Assembly (NCBI GenBank): GCA_005765155.1
Contig: VCCP01000006.1
Location: 3,608,501 to 3,672,500 of the forward strand
From: Zelopaecilomyces penicillatus
Taxonomy: Eukaryota; Ascomycota; Sordariomycetes; Hypocreales; Pseudodiploosporaceae
DNA length: 64,000 nucleotides
Direction of reading: 5' to 3'
Position numbers and translations under genes: made by a program. Positions 25,260-36,629 of this stretch are shown here, piece after piece. The notes beneath the pieces were generated by a model. That model made no database searches, was not told the origin of the DNA, and was given only the letters and a program-made list of their open reading frames with translations. Positions within the stretch are counted from its first letter, which is position 1. Every line of letters begins with the position of its first letter.

Positions 25260-26514
25260 TGCATCGGAGCCCCAACTCTGCAGTGTGTGTTTCTGTAAAC
25301 ACGCCTCTGTGAATAATGTACAATAGTCAATCCTTGGAGGTTTGCATCTCAGTTGGTGCAGTCATTGAGACTCTTCGTTACAATTGACACCTTGTGCCTT
25401 GCCAAGTTAGAACCAACACATTGCTGTTAGCTTTGTCCCTACGTACATCCATTCAAACTCTCCTCTGCCCCCACCCCGATGTGAATCAGCAACGGGGTTT
25501 ATCCTCACGCACGCTCCACCACAGGTACTGGTACATTCTGCACATCTTTGCTGACATTGTCACTAAATGCAAGGATGACCCCATGGGGGACAGGCGTACT
25601 AAGGAGGCGCCAACCGGGGGGGGGGGGGGGGGGGGGCTTACAGCCCGAATCACACGCAACGGAAATGTGGTAATGTGCCGGGGCCCGAGTTCCACAAACT
25701 TCTTTTTATTTGGCGAAAAGTCCATATTATGTTATGTTAGTTGCAGCTTGCAACGGGAGAGTCGCTGTCTTGCCTTGTTATCGTGCGTGATGGAGTTATG
25801 CTGACTGCTGAATTGTCTTGGGGAACAATGGTTTAGCCAATGATAACGGCTGTTCACTGGCTTTAGGATAAGAAACACACCACCCGGCTGCGTTATGGCA
25901 CAGCTGAAGTACCCAGTTTAGGGATGTAACCCTCCCCCCCATCTTTATCGTCGATTCGTGTCGAGTCGTGAGGCACATGGTGGTGTTGTGGATCATCCCC
26001 AGCCTTGCTGTTAGCGTTTCGGCCGGAAATGCCTGTCCGGGTTGTTTGCTGCAGCTGCACCACAATCCACAAATTGACCGCCCTAAGGCCGGACGGTCTA
26101 ATCCTTCGAGATGTGCCGGGGCGGGTTGAGCACCATGTCGCCGAGTTCCATCGTCTTCCCCCATGGGTCACGCGTGGATGTGCCATGTGCGTCATGCAAA
26201 AGTAGTCGTGTAGATCCACCTCCAGCTACCCCTTCCTTCATGTACGGAGTACTAAAAAGATTAACCCATAATAACTTCGCCCCTTACCCTAACCCGGCGA
26301 GACCTTGTGTGGAGCAGGCAGTCGAATCGAACAACGCAGTCTTCGCCGCTGTCATCAAGTTTCTCGCTCTTTTCACATCATTGGAATTTTTACTGTATCG
26401 ATATCTCTTTTACGTTTTATCACTACAATCTATCCACATTAGACCGCCGTCCGAGACAATAGAGTCGAGCTAGAGCGCCTTCAACGTTCAAATTATACCC
26501 CCAGAGTCACAGCC
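25260..26514. other. divergent promoter region between P450 and FSH1-type hydrolase
   Basis: No convincing ORF. Holds the promoters of two divergently transcribed genes and a 21-G homopolymer near its middle. Proximity suggests possible co-regulation. Confidence 0.5.
25616..25636 (+). repeat. poly-G run (21 G)
   Basis: Uninterrupted G homopolymer in the divergent P450/hydrolase promoter region; the longest such run in the window. Confidence 0.9.
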
Positions 26515-27768
26515 ATGAGAGTCCTATGCCTACATGGACGGGGTTCCAACAATGAGGTGAGTCACTTTCAGACCATGGACTTTGACACATCATTCCGGCT
26601 TCCATCTCATTGAAGCCTATTCGATCTCTTGATCAACAAAGGCATTCTCGATTCATACACATGTGTAATCTGAATCTAACATGATGTTCCCTCACAGATC
26701 TTTCAGATGCAAACCGGTATGTTTGTCCTCAACCAAACCGTATTTTGTCATCATCAACAAACAATGCAGCGCATTGTCCACACACCCTCAACCCTTGCTC
26801 AAGTTTCATTCTCAGTGGAGATGCGCTAACCTGGTGTCTGCGTTTCAACCTGCAGCTGCAATCCGAGCTGAACTCGATGACTTTGAGTGGGAATTCGTGC
26901 AAGGCACAGTGAGACACACAGAAGGTATGCAGTCTGCTTCTTTCCTTTTTCTTTTCTAGCTTTGCTTCCATTACCCGGCTAGAAGCTTTGAGTTTCTTGG
27001 CATGACGATGATGATGGTATACTGACCATGCCTATAGGCAATTGGTCCCTTTACACAACAAAATTCTCCAACCTACCCCTATATGTTTACTACAACCCAC
27101 TGCTACCTACATCCGTTATGCAAACGGAAGATGAACTACGACATATCATAGAAACAGAAGGCCCATTTGATGGTGTTCTTGGGTACTCTGGCGGCGCTGC
27201 GCTTGCCGCCCAGCTCATCATTAGAGATTGTCAGGATAACCCACTAGCCCTACCACACGAGCGTCCCTTCCGGTTTGCCATCTTCATCAACGGAGCTTCC
27301 CCACTGCATGTCTTCAATATGGATCACGTCAATGGGCCAACGCGAGAAGATGACGGCATCACTGCTGCACTTATGGCAGAGGCTGCCGAGATGCTTCTGC
27401 GGCCATCGGCAATTCGCCGAAAGGCTGGTGTTGATGAAGAAGACCAACCCGATGAAGGCGCACTGAGGAATGCCATGGACCGGTTGAAGGGTATTGTATT
27501 GCCGGATGATACGCCAGCTTTCACGGATGGAGTTCATGGTTTGACGCGATTCAATGAAACAAGAGATGAGGTTCTCATTGACATTCCAACTTTGCATATT
27601 AGATGTACCGAGGAGGATGACCGCCATCACGGGCAACATCTGTACGAGATGTGTGAGCCAGCCATGGCCAACGAGTTTCACCATGGATACGGACACGATT
27701 TCCCACGAGGAAGGGTGGAAATCAAAAAGATTGCTGAAATGATTCGAGACTTGGCAGACTCTGCTTAG
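26515..27768 (+). CDS. FSH1/LovG-type serine hydrolase
   Basis: Proposed exons 26515-26556, 26698-26716, 26856-26924 and 27038-27768 give 286 aa. The very short second exon (19 nt) is required to keep frame and restores the family N-terminus MRVLCLHGRGSNNEIFQMQT. The nucleophile elbow is GVLGYSGGAAL and the catalytic His lies in GYGHDFPRG near the C-terminus. In fungi this family includes FSH1/OVCA2-like esterases and LovG, which releases the nonaketide from an HR-PKS. Position beside a PKS lacking a release domain makes a trans thioesterase role plausible, but this is inference. Confidence 0.85.
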
Positions 27769-27980
27769 ATGAAGATTTATTTCCCATTTCCTTTCACTAT
27801 TTCTTGTAGCTTTGTTTCTAGATCAGCCTTTTGTTTTCTTATCTTCATGTATGATGGACAGTACCATGCAGCATTTCTTCTACACAAGTGCGCAGCACAT
27901 GATTTCTTTCACCGTCTAAACATCTACAGTTATGAAGTAGCTTTCAATCTCAAGCTTATAAACCAATGTGATCCCTTTTA

Positions 27981-30900
27981 CTACCCCAAAATTGCAAGTT
28001 CGGCCACAGTGGCACCGACCGTCTTGTCAGTCCCCTGAGAGCCGCGTATTGTAAACCTCACTCTTTGCGCATTCCAAGCAATGTCAAACTTTACGCTTGT
28101 AACATTAGCATCCGGAACCACAATCCTTTTTGCCCTTTCCGGGTCATAAGGCGCTGATATCGCGACGGAATTAGTTCCGTAGATATGCTCCCAGGTTTGC
28201 GAATCCAGGGTTTCTTTAGCACCTGTTTGGCCTTCCAGGGTAAATTCAGTCGCCGGCGCAGCTGCCCAATTGACGAGCATACCCTTGATCAGTTTCATCT
28301 CACCTAGTTCGACAACGATGGATGCTTCCATTTCAGGGGATTGTGGTTGCCAAACTGTGTCGTTTGAGCCATCTACAGCGGCTACGGGGTGTCTGCCGGT
28401 CACCCACGGGGCAAGCTGTGAAGATGTTGAAGATGATACGGAGCGAACTGCGGCGCATTGTATCATGTTTCCTGCAATGGCAGTGCTGTTCAAGTCTGGC
28501 CTGCGCGTGGGCAAACGTATAGACTCCGTAGGTCGTACTATATAATCCACTGGACCGGTATTCTTGTCGATGAACCGGAGAGTAATCGGCCCACCAGATT
28601 GGTATAAAGGTCCAATTCCTGGCCGTCGTGAGATGACAGTCTCTGTTGGTCCAATATCGAAATCAAGAACCGCATTGTGGAATTTGACACCTCGCACTTT
28701 AATTCCGTCCGTCAGTTGCGGTACCATCACAGGATCGACGACAAGTACAATCTTGCCCGTCTCTTGGTCAATAACGGCCTGCATCCCTGTGAATCCATGG
28801 GTAAATATCTGCAAGTATCCTCCGTAACCCGTAAGAAACGGAAAAGCTGCCGATGTGTGGTCAGTTTCACCAAAGTGAGACGACATGTCGTCTAGAGTCG
28901 CTCCAGCACCCGCGGCAGCGTCAGCCCAAGACCAGGTATCTGTTTGTTGTTCGCTAAACTGATAGAAAGGAGCCCGAAGATACGGTTGAGATGCTTGCAG
29001 CATGTAGGTATAAGCAGCGCATCCCGTTTGATGGAGGTGTAGCGAACTAATGGCGTAGATTGCCCATGTCATAGCTGGACCATTGGCAGTCGTAGCCCTC
29101 GAGTACTTGAAGATGTTAGCCCCATCATCAAGTTTCACAATCTCAGAGCGCCAAGGATAAACTTACAAAAGCCATGTCGTTCAAAGCTTGCTGTTCGCTG
29201 ATTCTCCATCTCAGCGGATACGACACGAGCGTCACACTGGCTTGCTTGATCTTAACCTCTCCATCCATACCATCATGTTCAATCATGATTTGGCCATCGT
29301 TATCGTAGGGAATCTTAATTTTCTCTGCAATTGTAGACCAGTTTGATGGTATTTCACCATACTCAATGACTGCTGCTGCAGCCGGGGCCCATTCGCCTAA
29401 CAATTTCTTGATCCCAACGTTGGTATAAGCGCCATTGTTAATGGCATAAGCAAATTCGTCCTAGCCAAACAGTCAGTTAACAAACAAGAGTCCGCTAACT
29501 ACAGTGTAATGCATTGGGGTTTAACGTTGGAAAGACTCACTGGCTCTCCAAGAAAAATTGTATCATACTCCCCCGATTCTTTATTCAGCACGACGTATTG
29601 GGCAAACATATCAGCCACACTTTTTATAATCGGCCAGGCCTTTTCTCGAAGCCAATTTTTGTCTCCCGAGTAAAGATAGCGATTCCAGTGCGCCATCGCA
29701 ATCCCCGTGTTGAGGTGATATTGGTACCAAACACAAAGACCTGTACCAGTGCAATTGCCATATCGGCCACTCGTCCAAGGGTACAAAGCTCCAGGTCGTG
29801 AATAAGATTGTGCATTTTCCTCAGCTTGTGACAAAAGACGTTGCCGGTAGTTGAGGATCGGCTCTGCACGTGGCGGGTGCAATGCCTGTAGAGGCGGATA
29901 CATCCAAACATCACTGTCCCAGAAAACAAGCCCTCCATATGAGTCACTTGTCAGCCCTCCGACTGGAATGGAGTTCTCTGTTATTCCCTTTGGTGAGTCA
30001 ACCCCAACAGTGTTGGATAGAAGGTGGAAGAGTGAAGCCCGGACTGTGGTTTGTACTTCATGATTTTCCGGGACAACAATGTCTGCATTATCCCAAACTT
30101 CTTCCCAAGAGGAACGGTGCTCGTGGAGCAGCTTGTTCCAGGAGATTGTCGAGCTATCAGTAGCAGATTTGATAGCTACAGAATGAGCGTGACTGGGGAA
30201 TGCATCTGTTGATGCGATCCCGATATACTTGACGATGCTTATTGTCCTCGCGCCTTTGGTTTGCAAGTCAATCTGCCAGCTCTGTGCTATGGAGCTGAGA
30301 TTCTGAGAAACAACGTCTTCTTGGCTCGTAGCATTACGCCGAGATCCTTTCACAGCAGCAGCTTCACGCGAGGTTAGCCCCGAAATCGCCACACGAGAGG
30401 CGACGTAAGCTGTCGTCCTCTCAACACCCCAAGGTTTAACTGATGTCCAGATCAGTTCCTCTGCGTTGTCAACAAAGCCCTTGTCGCCGAAATTTGCGCG
30501 CGACGCGCCTGCACCATCAAGGACATCCGTCACAGTGAAGTTACGGGGGCCTGTGACTGTAACATCCAGTCGCACGAGACCAAGAGTGAATCTGCGGTGA
30601 TGTGCCAGAACAGTAAAGTTCAACTGGATAGGGCTCTTGTCATGCTCTGGCCTCCACGTAACGTTTGTGTTTACCACGCCATCTCTGATGGACTGGCTCT
30701 GGGAATATTGGCGCACAGTCGATGCGTCCACACCAGGTTTGTAGCTGATACCAGAGTCTGTGGTGATGACAAGACCAGTCCAGTCTGGCAACCCGCTGAT
30801 GACACTCTCGCCACCCCGCAGAACATTCTCAGGCAGCGTTGGATGCTTCACCTTGGTCTGCAAGTTCCAGAATCCAGCGACGGTGCCAAAAGTCGCACGC

Positions 30901-31335
30901 TCTTGGTCCAATGGCCAGCCTATTGATGCACATTATCGTCAACACTGCTTAATTCTCGGGTGGGGATGAGTTTGTCCTACCGTTCAAGGCAGGAGATCCA
31001 TCCGCCTTCCGCTCAACCCAGTAACCAGCTCCCTCTGCAGGGAGTGTTTGGCCAAAGTATCCATTAGACACGTACGGAGCACACTGATAGCGATTTGGTG
31101 TAAAAGTCTCTGTCTTAAGAGTCCATTGAAAATTGTCGTCTCTGGGGTAGGTGACATCCGGTGTGGAAAGCCAGAGATGCTTCAGATCTACGCCAGACAG
31201 CCAAAGCGCTGTACCTATGCCGCAGATAAGAACAGCTGCGCTCCACAGGCTATATGGACGCCTTTGGTCGCTATTGTTTTGCTTTCGTAGTGGTAATTTG
31301 GCCGGCCGGTCTCGATGTTGCTCGGCTGGCTTCAT
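27981..31335 (-). CDS. GH65 acid trehalase-like protein, membrane anchored, with C-terminal discoidin-like domain
   Basis: Proposed exons 31335-30981, 30919-29541, 29460-29167 and 29105-27981 give about 1050 aa, similar to fungal Ath1. One hydrophobic segment near residue 30 (SLWSAAVLICGIGTALWL) suggests a type II membrane protein with the enzyme outside or in the vacuole. Family signatures include GGLVFWDSDVWMYPPL and, across an exon junction, GEPDEFAYAINNGAYTN, holding the expected general-acid Glu. The last about 150 residues (AVDGSNDTVWQP to TIRGSQG) resemble an F5/8-type C (galactose-binding) module. It hydrolyses trehalose or a related alpha-glucoside in known relatives. It sits inside the polyketide neighbourhood; a link to that pathway is not obvious. 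Confidence 0.88.
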
Positions 31336-31981
31336 CCTGGATATGGTGTAGAAGCACTGAATGATGACGTGAACTACTCCGTACCCTACCTAAAGAATTC
31401 AGACCAGAACGTGCTGGTGGTCTTCTCCTCCCTGTTTGAGTTGGGGCCAGAGAGCGAGTCTCCTGCAAGTGACCTAAATAAGCTGATTATAATAGTAAGG
31501 CTGGCTATACCCTGCCCGATTCCACCAAGCGTTCAATCCAAGGATTCCTACCCTGGAACACCCCCAGCATTCGATCAATATTCGCCGAGTAATGGTGCCG
31601 CCGAATTTGATGCCGTTGCGGGGACACCATCCTGTCAGCGTTCAAGGTACAAGTACAACCGGCTACCAAGCGACATGTACTCCATACACGCCTGGTCCTC
31701 TAGTCGAGTGGGGTGGTCTGCTTTCTGCACGGAAACGGTATTGTCCGGATATGCACCGAGATCCGTGTAGGCATCTTGAATCAATTCGCGGAATGTGAAG
31801 CCCGCAGTACAACAATCCATCCTCTAAAGCATCTCACATGGAGTTACTGGTGTGGTTCTTCTAGTATAACATACGTCACAACGCACTGCGCGATTTAGCC
31901 TCACCACTGCTGTGCCAGCATCTTTGATCTGTTAACCGAGTTACCATAGACGATAGAAGACAACTGCAGCCGCAGGGCAAA
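31336..31981. promoter_or_regulatory. divergent promoter between GH65 and acyltransferase genes
   Basis: About 650 bp between two start codons on opposite strands. ORFs here are short and show no family. No individual promoter element stands out. Confidence 0.5.
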
Positions 31982-33400
31982 ATGGAATCCCATTTTCCTA
32001 GCAAGGCTGCCGTCGACGACTTTCATCTCGATATTCTCGGTCAACAGCCTGCACTGAACACCATCTATACTCATCTATGTCTATGCTTCAGTGTCAATGA
32101 CCCCTCATCCTACCCCGCCATTGTGGATGATTTGCAACAGGGTCTAGAGAAATTGACAAGCAGTTTTCCATGGCTTGCTGGGCAGGTCGTGCAGGAAGGT
32201 GCCGCTGATGGCAGTACTGGTGTCTTTAAAGTGAAACCTTTTAAGCCATCGCCACAGCTCATCACCAAGGATTTGCGGGGGTTGCCCGGCATGCCAACAA
32301 TGAATGAGCTTCGTGTAGCAAGATCTCCCTTTTCCATGCTGGATGAAAAGGTTTTGGGGCCCCGTGAAACACTCACTGGAGTTATGCCAGAAACCCTCCC
32401 AGTGCTATTGTTGCAAGCCAATTTCATCGAAGGTGGTTTATTGCTAGACGTACTTGGCGAACACGGAATGATGGATATCGCTGGCCAGAACCAAATCGTT
32501 CACCTGCTTTCCAAGGCATGTTGCCACGAGCCTTTCAGTAGTACAGAACTCTCCTTTGGAAACTCTCCTCGGGAAAATACGATTCCTCTTCTCGACGACT
32601 CTTACATACCAGGCCCGGAATTGGACCATCAAATCATCAAACCCCGTCAAGACGCGCCAGCAGTGGAGGCAGACTCAGAGCGCAGCGGTGAATTATCCGA
32701 TGCGTCGTCTCCTTGTACTTGGTCTTATTTTAGTTTCACGCCCGATTCACTGCAGGACATCAAAGCACTGGCGACGAGCACAATAGCGGCTTCAACACAG
32801 TACATCACAACGAATGATGCCGTCTGTGCATTCATCTGGCAGGCCGTCATGCGAGCTCGATCTCCCCGGTTGCGCCCTGGACTTGAAACCACCTTTGCGC
32901 GAGCCGTCAATGCTCGCAGATATCTGGATATTCCAAAGGAGTATCCCGGTTTGGTGCAGAATATGGCCTACACTACTTACACAATTGAGAATATGCTGCG
33001 GGACGAGACGTTGGGGAGCGTCGCATCGAGACTGCGGGCGGCAGTGGATTTGGAAACATCAGACATGGCTTTTCGCACACGAGCTCTTGCTACATTCCTC
33101 CAGCGATCGCCCGATAAAAATGGCATTAGCTTGACGGCAACACTTGATTTGTCGACGAACATCTTGCTAAGCTCTTGGGCAAATATCGACTGCCACAACA
33201 AAAGCTATGGCGATAAGCTTGGAACGCCAGAAGCAGTGAGATTACCTGCTTTTCTGCCCATTGAGAGCATGTTCTATCTTCTACCGGAGTCTTCTTCAAA
33301 TGGAGGAGGGCTATTAGCAGGGCTATGCCTTAGGCAAGATGATCTACTACGGCTGAGAGAGGACAAGACATGGATTGCGTGTGCGGAGTTCATTGGTTGA
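31982..33400 (+). CDS. BAHD/Tri101-type O-acyltransferase
   Basis: Single exon, 472 aa, usual for fungal transferase-family (PF02458) enzymes such as trichothecene 3-O-acetyltransferases. The catalytic HxxxD is seen as GEHGMMDIAGQ near residue 161. The DFGWG-like region appears as SSWANIDCHNKSYGDKLG, with the structural Asp conserved and aromatic changes. The N-terminus DILGQQPALNTIYTHLCLCF matches the usual opening. It should transfer an acyl group from CoA to a hydroxyl or amine of a small molecule. Together with the adjacent acyl-CoA dehydrogenase and PKS it may esterify the polyketide product. Confidence 0.88.
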   Translation: MESHFPSKAAVDDFHLDILGQQPALNTIYTHLCLCFSVNDPSSYPAIVDDLQQGLEKLTSSFPWLAGQVVQEGAADGSTGVFKVKPFKPSPQLITKDLRGLPGMPTMNELRVARSPFSMLDEKVLGPRETLTGVMPETLPVLLLQANFIEGGLLLDVLGEHGMMDIAGQNQIVHLLSKACCHEPFSSTELSFGNSPRENTIPLLDDSYIPGPELDHQIIKPRQDAPAVEADSERSGELSDASSPCTWSYFSFTPDSLQDIKALATSTIAASTQYITTNDAVCAFIWQAVMRARSPRLRPGLETTFARAVNARRYLDIPKEYPGLVQNMAYTTYTIENMLRDETLGSVASRLRAAVDLETSDMAFRTRALATFLQRSPDKNGISLTATLDLSTNILLSSWANIDCHNKSYGDKLGTPEAVRLPAFLPIESMFYLLPESSSNGGGLLAGLCLRQDDLLRLREDKTWIACAEFIG

Positions 33401-33880
33401 CATCTGGGTAAATGAGACAGAGGAAGGGGATTGATGGGAGAGGACGATGCGAATAAATTATCCATGTGAATGTCACGTATCTAAGTCTATGGTGAAAGAG
33501 GAGAAGGACATCCAAGATTACGTACAAAGGACACGACTCAATTGCATGTAGATATGGAGTAATATATCACATGGTATTACACAGCTGCATTTTTTTCTAT
33601 TTGGACAACATTTATAGATATCCAATTACTCCCAATTCACATCTTCTTTGTCTTTGAAGATTCTACATCCAATGTATCCAAAGACAAGAAGCACATGATG
33701 CTTACACCTCGGCTAATCGACTAACACCCTGTAGCCAATGTCTCGGTGCTGCACATCTCTATATCAGCAATCGCTCTAGCGGGTCACCCCGTTCCCTAGG
33801 TAAACCTCCGCACCTCCACAGTCGTCCCTGCTGATTATACTATCACGATCCGTGCCGCGACCCTCACTCAGCCTGTGATC
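33401..33880. other. intergenic, no feature seen
   Basis: Short gap between co-directional acyltransferase and acyl-CoA dehydrogenase genes. No ORF or repeat worth calling. Confidence 0.5.
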
Positions 33881-35245
33881 ATGGTGCGAGATACCAAAAC
33901 CGACATTTCCGAGCTGGTGCCATGGAGTGAGCCTGCTTGGTATAGGACATTGGCTTCTCCCTTTTATGGGAAATCTCACCGCGAATTGCGAGACAAGTTG
34001 CGCAAGTACATTGATACCAATATCATACCTTTGTCGCTAGAATGGGAGGAGAAAGGAGAGGTTCCGGCGTCAGATGCTCTCAAATTCTGTCAATCTGGTA
34101 TTCCCTTTGAAGACGTGCCGGATCAATATCGACCTTCCAATGTCCCTAACCTGGCTGGCGTTCCTCGCAATGAACTAAATACTTTCCATTTACTAGTCGG
34201 CACCGATGAGCTGGCTCGCATTGAGGGAGGAGTTATCATTGGCCTTGCTGGTGCATCTTCTATCGGAGCACCTCCTATCATCCACTATGGCACTCCGGAA
34301 CAGAAAGCCAAGTGGCTACCCGGCCTATTTTCGAGGACAACGTGCTTCTCTTTGGGAATAACTGAGCCCAGTGGTGGCTCTGACGTCGCTGCATTGAAAA
34401 CAACGGCAACTCTCTCCAGCGATGGCAAGTTCTACACTGTCAATGGCGCCAAGAAATGGATCACAGGATCTCCTTCGGCATCACACATGACGACTGCCGT
34501 TCGGACAGGAGGACCAGGGATGGGTGGTATCTCTGTGCTTGTCATTCCCATGGATTCCCCTGGCGTGACTGTGGAGAAAATACACAACAGTGGGCAAAAT
34601 GCTGGCGGCGCATCACTAATTGATCTTGAAAACGTCCAAGTCCCAGTGGAGAACCTCATTGGCAAAGAAAACAAAGGATTTTCCATCATCATGCGAAATT
34701 TCAACAAGGAGCGTTTTCTCCTAGCTGTCCAATGCAACCGCAAAAGCCGAACCTGTCTCGCACTATCCTTCACATACGCCCTAGAGCGCGAAACCTTCGG
34801 CAAACCCCTCATGGAGAACCAAGTCATCCGACGCAAACTAGCAGAACTCGCCCACCGAGTTGAAGCACACTGGGCATGGCTGGAGCAGATTGCCTTTCAC
34901 GTCGACTCTTCACCCCTAGGCTGGCAAAACCCTGAATTGGCGAGCAGGATTGCGCTCGTCAAGGTTCAGGGAGGGCAACTCTTGGAGATGGCTTCTCGGG
35001 AGGCACAGCAGATTTTTGGAGGTGCTGGGTATCAGAAGGGGGGGCCGGGTGCGACCGTGGAGCAGATTAGTCGTGATCTTCGGATGTTTGTAAGTTTTGT
35101 TCCTCATCCTCCCCTGCTACTTAGGAATGTGTACTGACTAGGGTGGTGAATGTAGGTTGTGGGTGGTGGGAGTGAGGAGATTCTTGAAGATTTGGCTGTG
35201 CGACTGGAGACGTTGGACTTTGCGAGGCGCAAGTCGAATCTGTAG
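33881..35245 (+). CDS. acyl-CoA dehydrogenase family protein
   Basis: Proposed exons 33881-35089 and 35156-35245 give 432 aa. The second exon restores the conserved ending VVGGGSEEILEDLAVR. Other signatures are the flavin-binding loop FSLGITEPSGGSDVAALKT, the strand GAKKWITGS, and REAQQIFGGAGYQKGG near the C-terminus. The N-terminal extension resembles the fungal acyl-CoA dehydrogenase subfamily often seen near secondary metabolite genes rather than mitochondrial beta-oxidation enzymes, and no clear targeting peptide is visible. The likely reaction is FAD-dependent alpha,beta-desaturation of an acyl thioester. It may supply or modify an acyl group used by the neighbouring acyltransferase or act on the polyketide chain. 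Confidence 0.88.
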
Positions 35246-36629
35246 ACAAATGACTGTGATGTACGCAGACCAAGATACTGATAGTTTGGCATGCAATATC
35301 TCTCAGAGAATTATCGAGCGGACGTTTTGTTGTTCATTATATCCTGTATCATGTCATGTTTCGCGACAAAGTTGATGTCTCTGAACATGCTTGGCGTACT
35401 TGTTTTTTACACGATTATTTACCCAATTGCTGTACCTCCCCACGATCATAACACAAGAAGAAGAAATGGCAATTGTCAATTCTACTCAGCTCTCTTGCCA
35501 AGCCAGCCAATGAAGCCTCCAGTGTTCTGGTCCTTTAGATCACTTCCACCAGCACATGTTGGAGGGTAGCCGTCACAGCATATCTCCAACACCTCGCCAA
35601 ATCTGTGCTGCATGTAACCTATTCCACCCCCGCTGTTGGGAACCATTTATTGGATACCACACGTCGGCGCATAACAGGGTGACAGGCCTCAATGCAGGTG
35701 CGTTGCAAAAGCGAAGCCCGTCATGTAAACATAATTGGCGCCCGCACAGTAAATAGCTGAGACTGCTCTTTCAACAATTGAGCCACCAGAACTCAGCCTT
35801 ACCCCTAACAGCATCATGGGAATATCAGTTGTCTAGCCCTCCCGCGGGGTAATCGATATGGCGGTTCTTGGCAGAATTTGCATAACTTTCACATGTGGCT
35901 TTATCACGTTTTGGGAAACAAACACGCCACTTGTGAGTCTCGAACTTCAGCTGCCAAACAGAGACGTACTTTACGAGTTTCTACACACGGCAATTCGTGG
36001 CTTCATGCCCGTCTCAGCCTGGCGTATGTTAACCGAATGCCCAGGCCAAGCTTTCCTCATCACAAGAGTATTGGATGCCTCGCAACCAATTGGTCGAGTA
36101 TGTGATGCCACCCTTTTTTGACTCTTGAGCTTGGTGTTTAATTTACGGCCCGTCCCGATTGGCTTCATTGGCTGAGAGGGGACGTTGATAGTGGCAGCGC
36201 ACTGACAAGAGGGTGCTCGGCTGGAGTTAGTTTGGTCAAGCGATGTGGTCAAAGTCAGGATGGCAGGACAGACAGCAGGCTTCTATGCGAATGGAGTGGC
36301 AGTGTATGCAAAGCACAGTCGGTCAGTCAATATTTACGTTTTGATTCATTCAGCTAGGTAAAGATGGCTTGATTGTATCGTGAGGGGATATGAACGACAG
36401 CAATAGGCAAGTTATAATGCGGAATATGATGTACACACTGATGGATAGTACAACAGACCAATTCCAAAATGGCTATAAATTCGCCTCATTCCCCAAACCA
36501 GCGCCGCAAATATCCATCAACCTACAACGCAGACTTCAATAGTATTCTCCATTCCTACTCTTCTCTTCCAGACATTGATTGTCTCTACTCAAAATTGTCA
36601 ACTCAAAATCCCCAAGGCAAACCTTGACC
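35246..36629. other. intergenic; possible 5'UTR intron at right end
   Basis: No supported gene. Immediately before the metalloprotease gene, the pyrimidine-rich TTCTCTTCCAG ending at 36571 looks like a splice acceptor. An in-frame TGA at 36576 means any such intron would lie in the leader, not in coding sequence. Confidence 0.45.
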
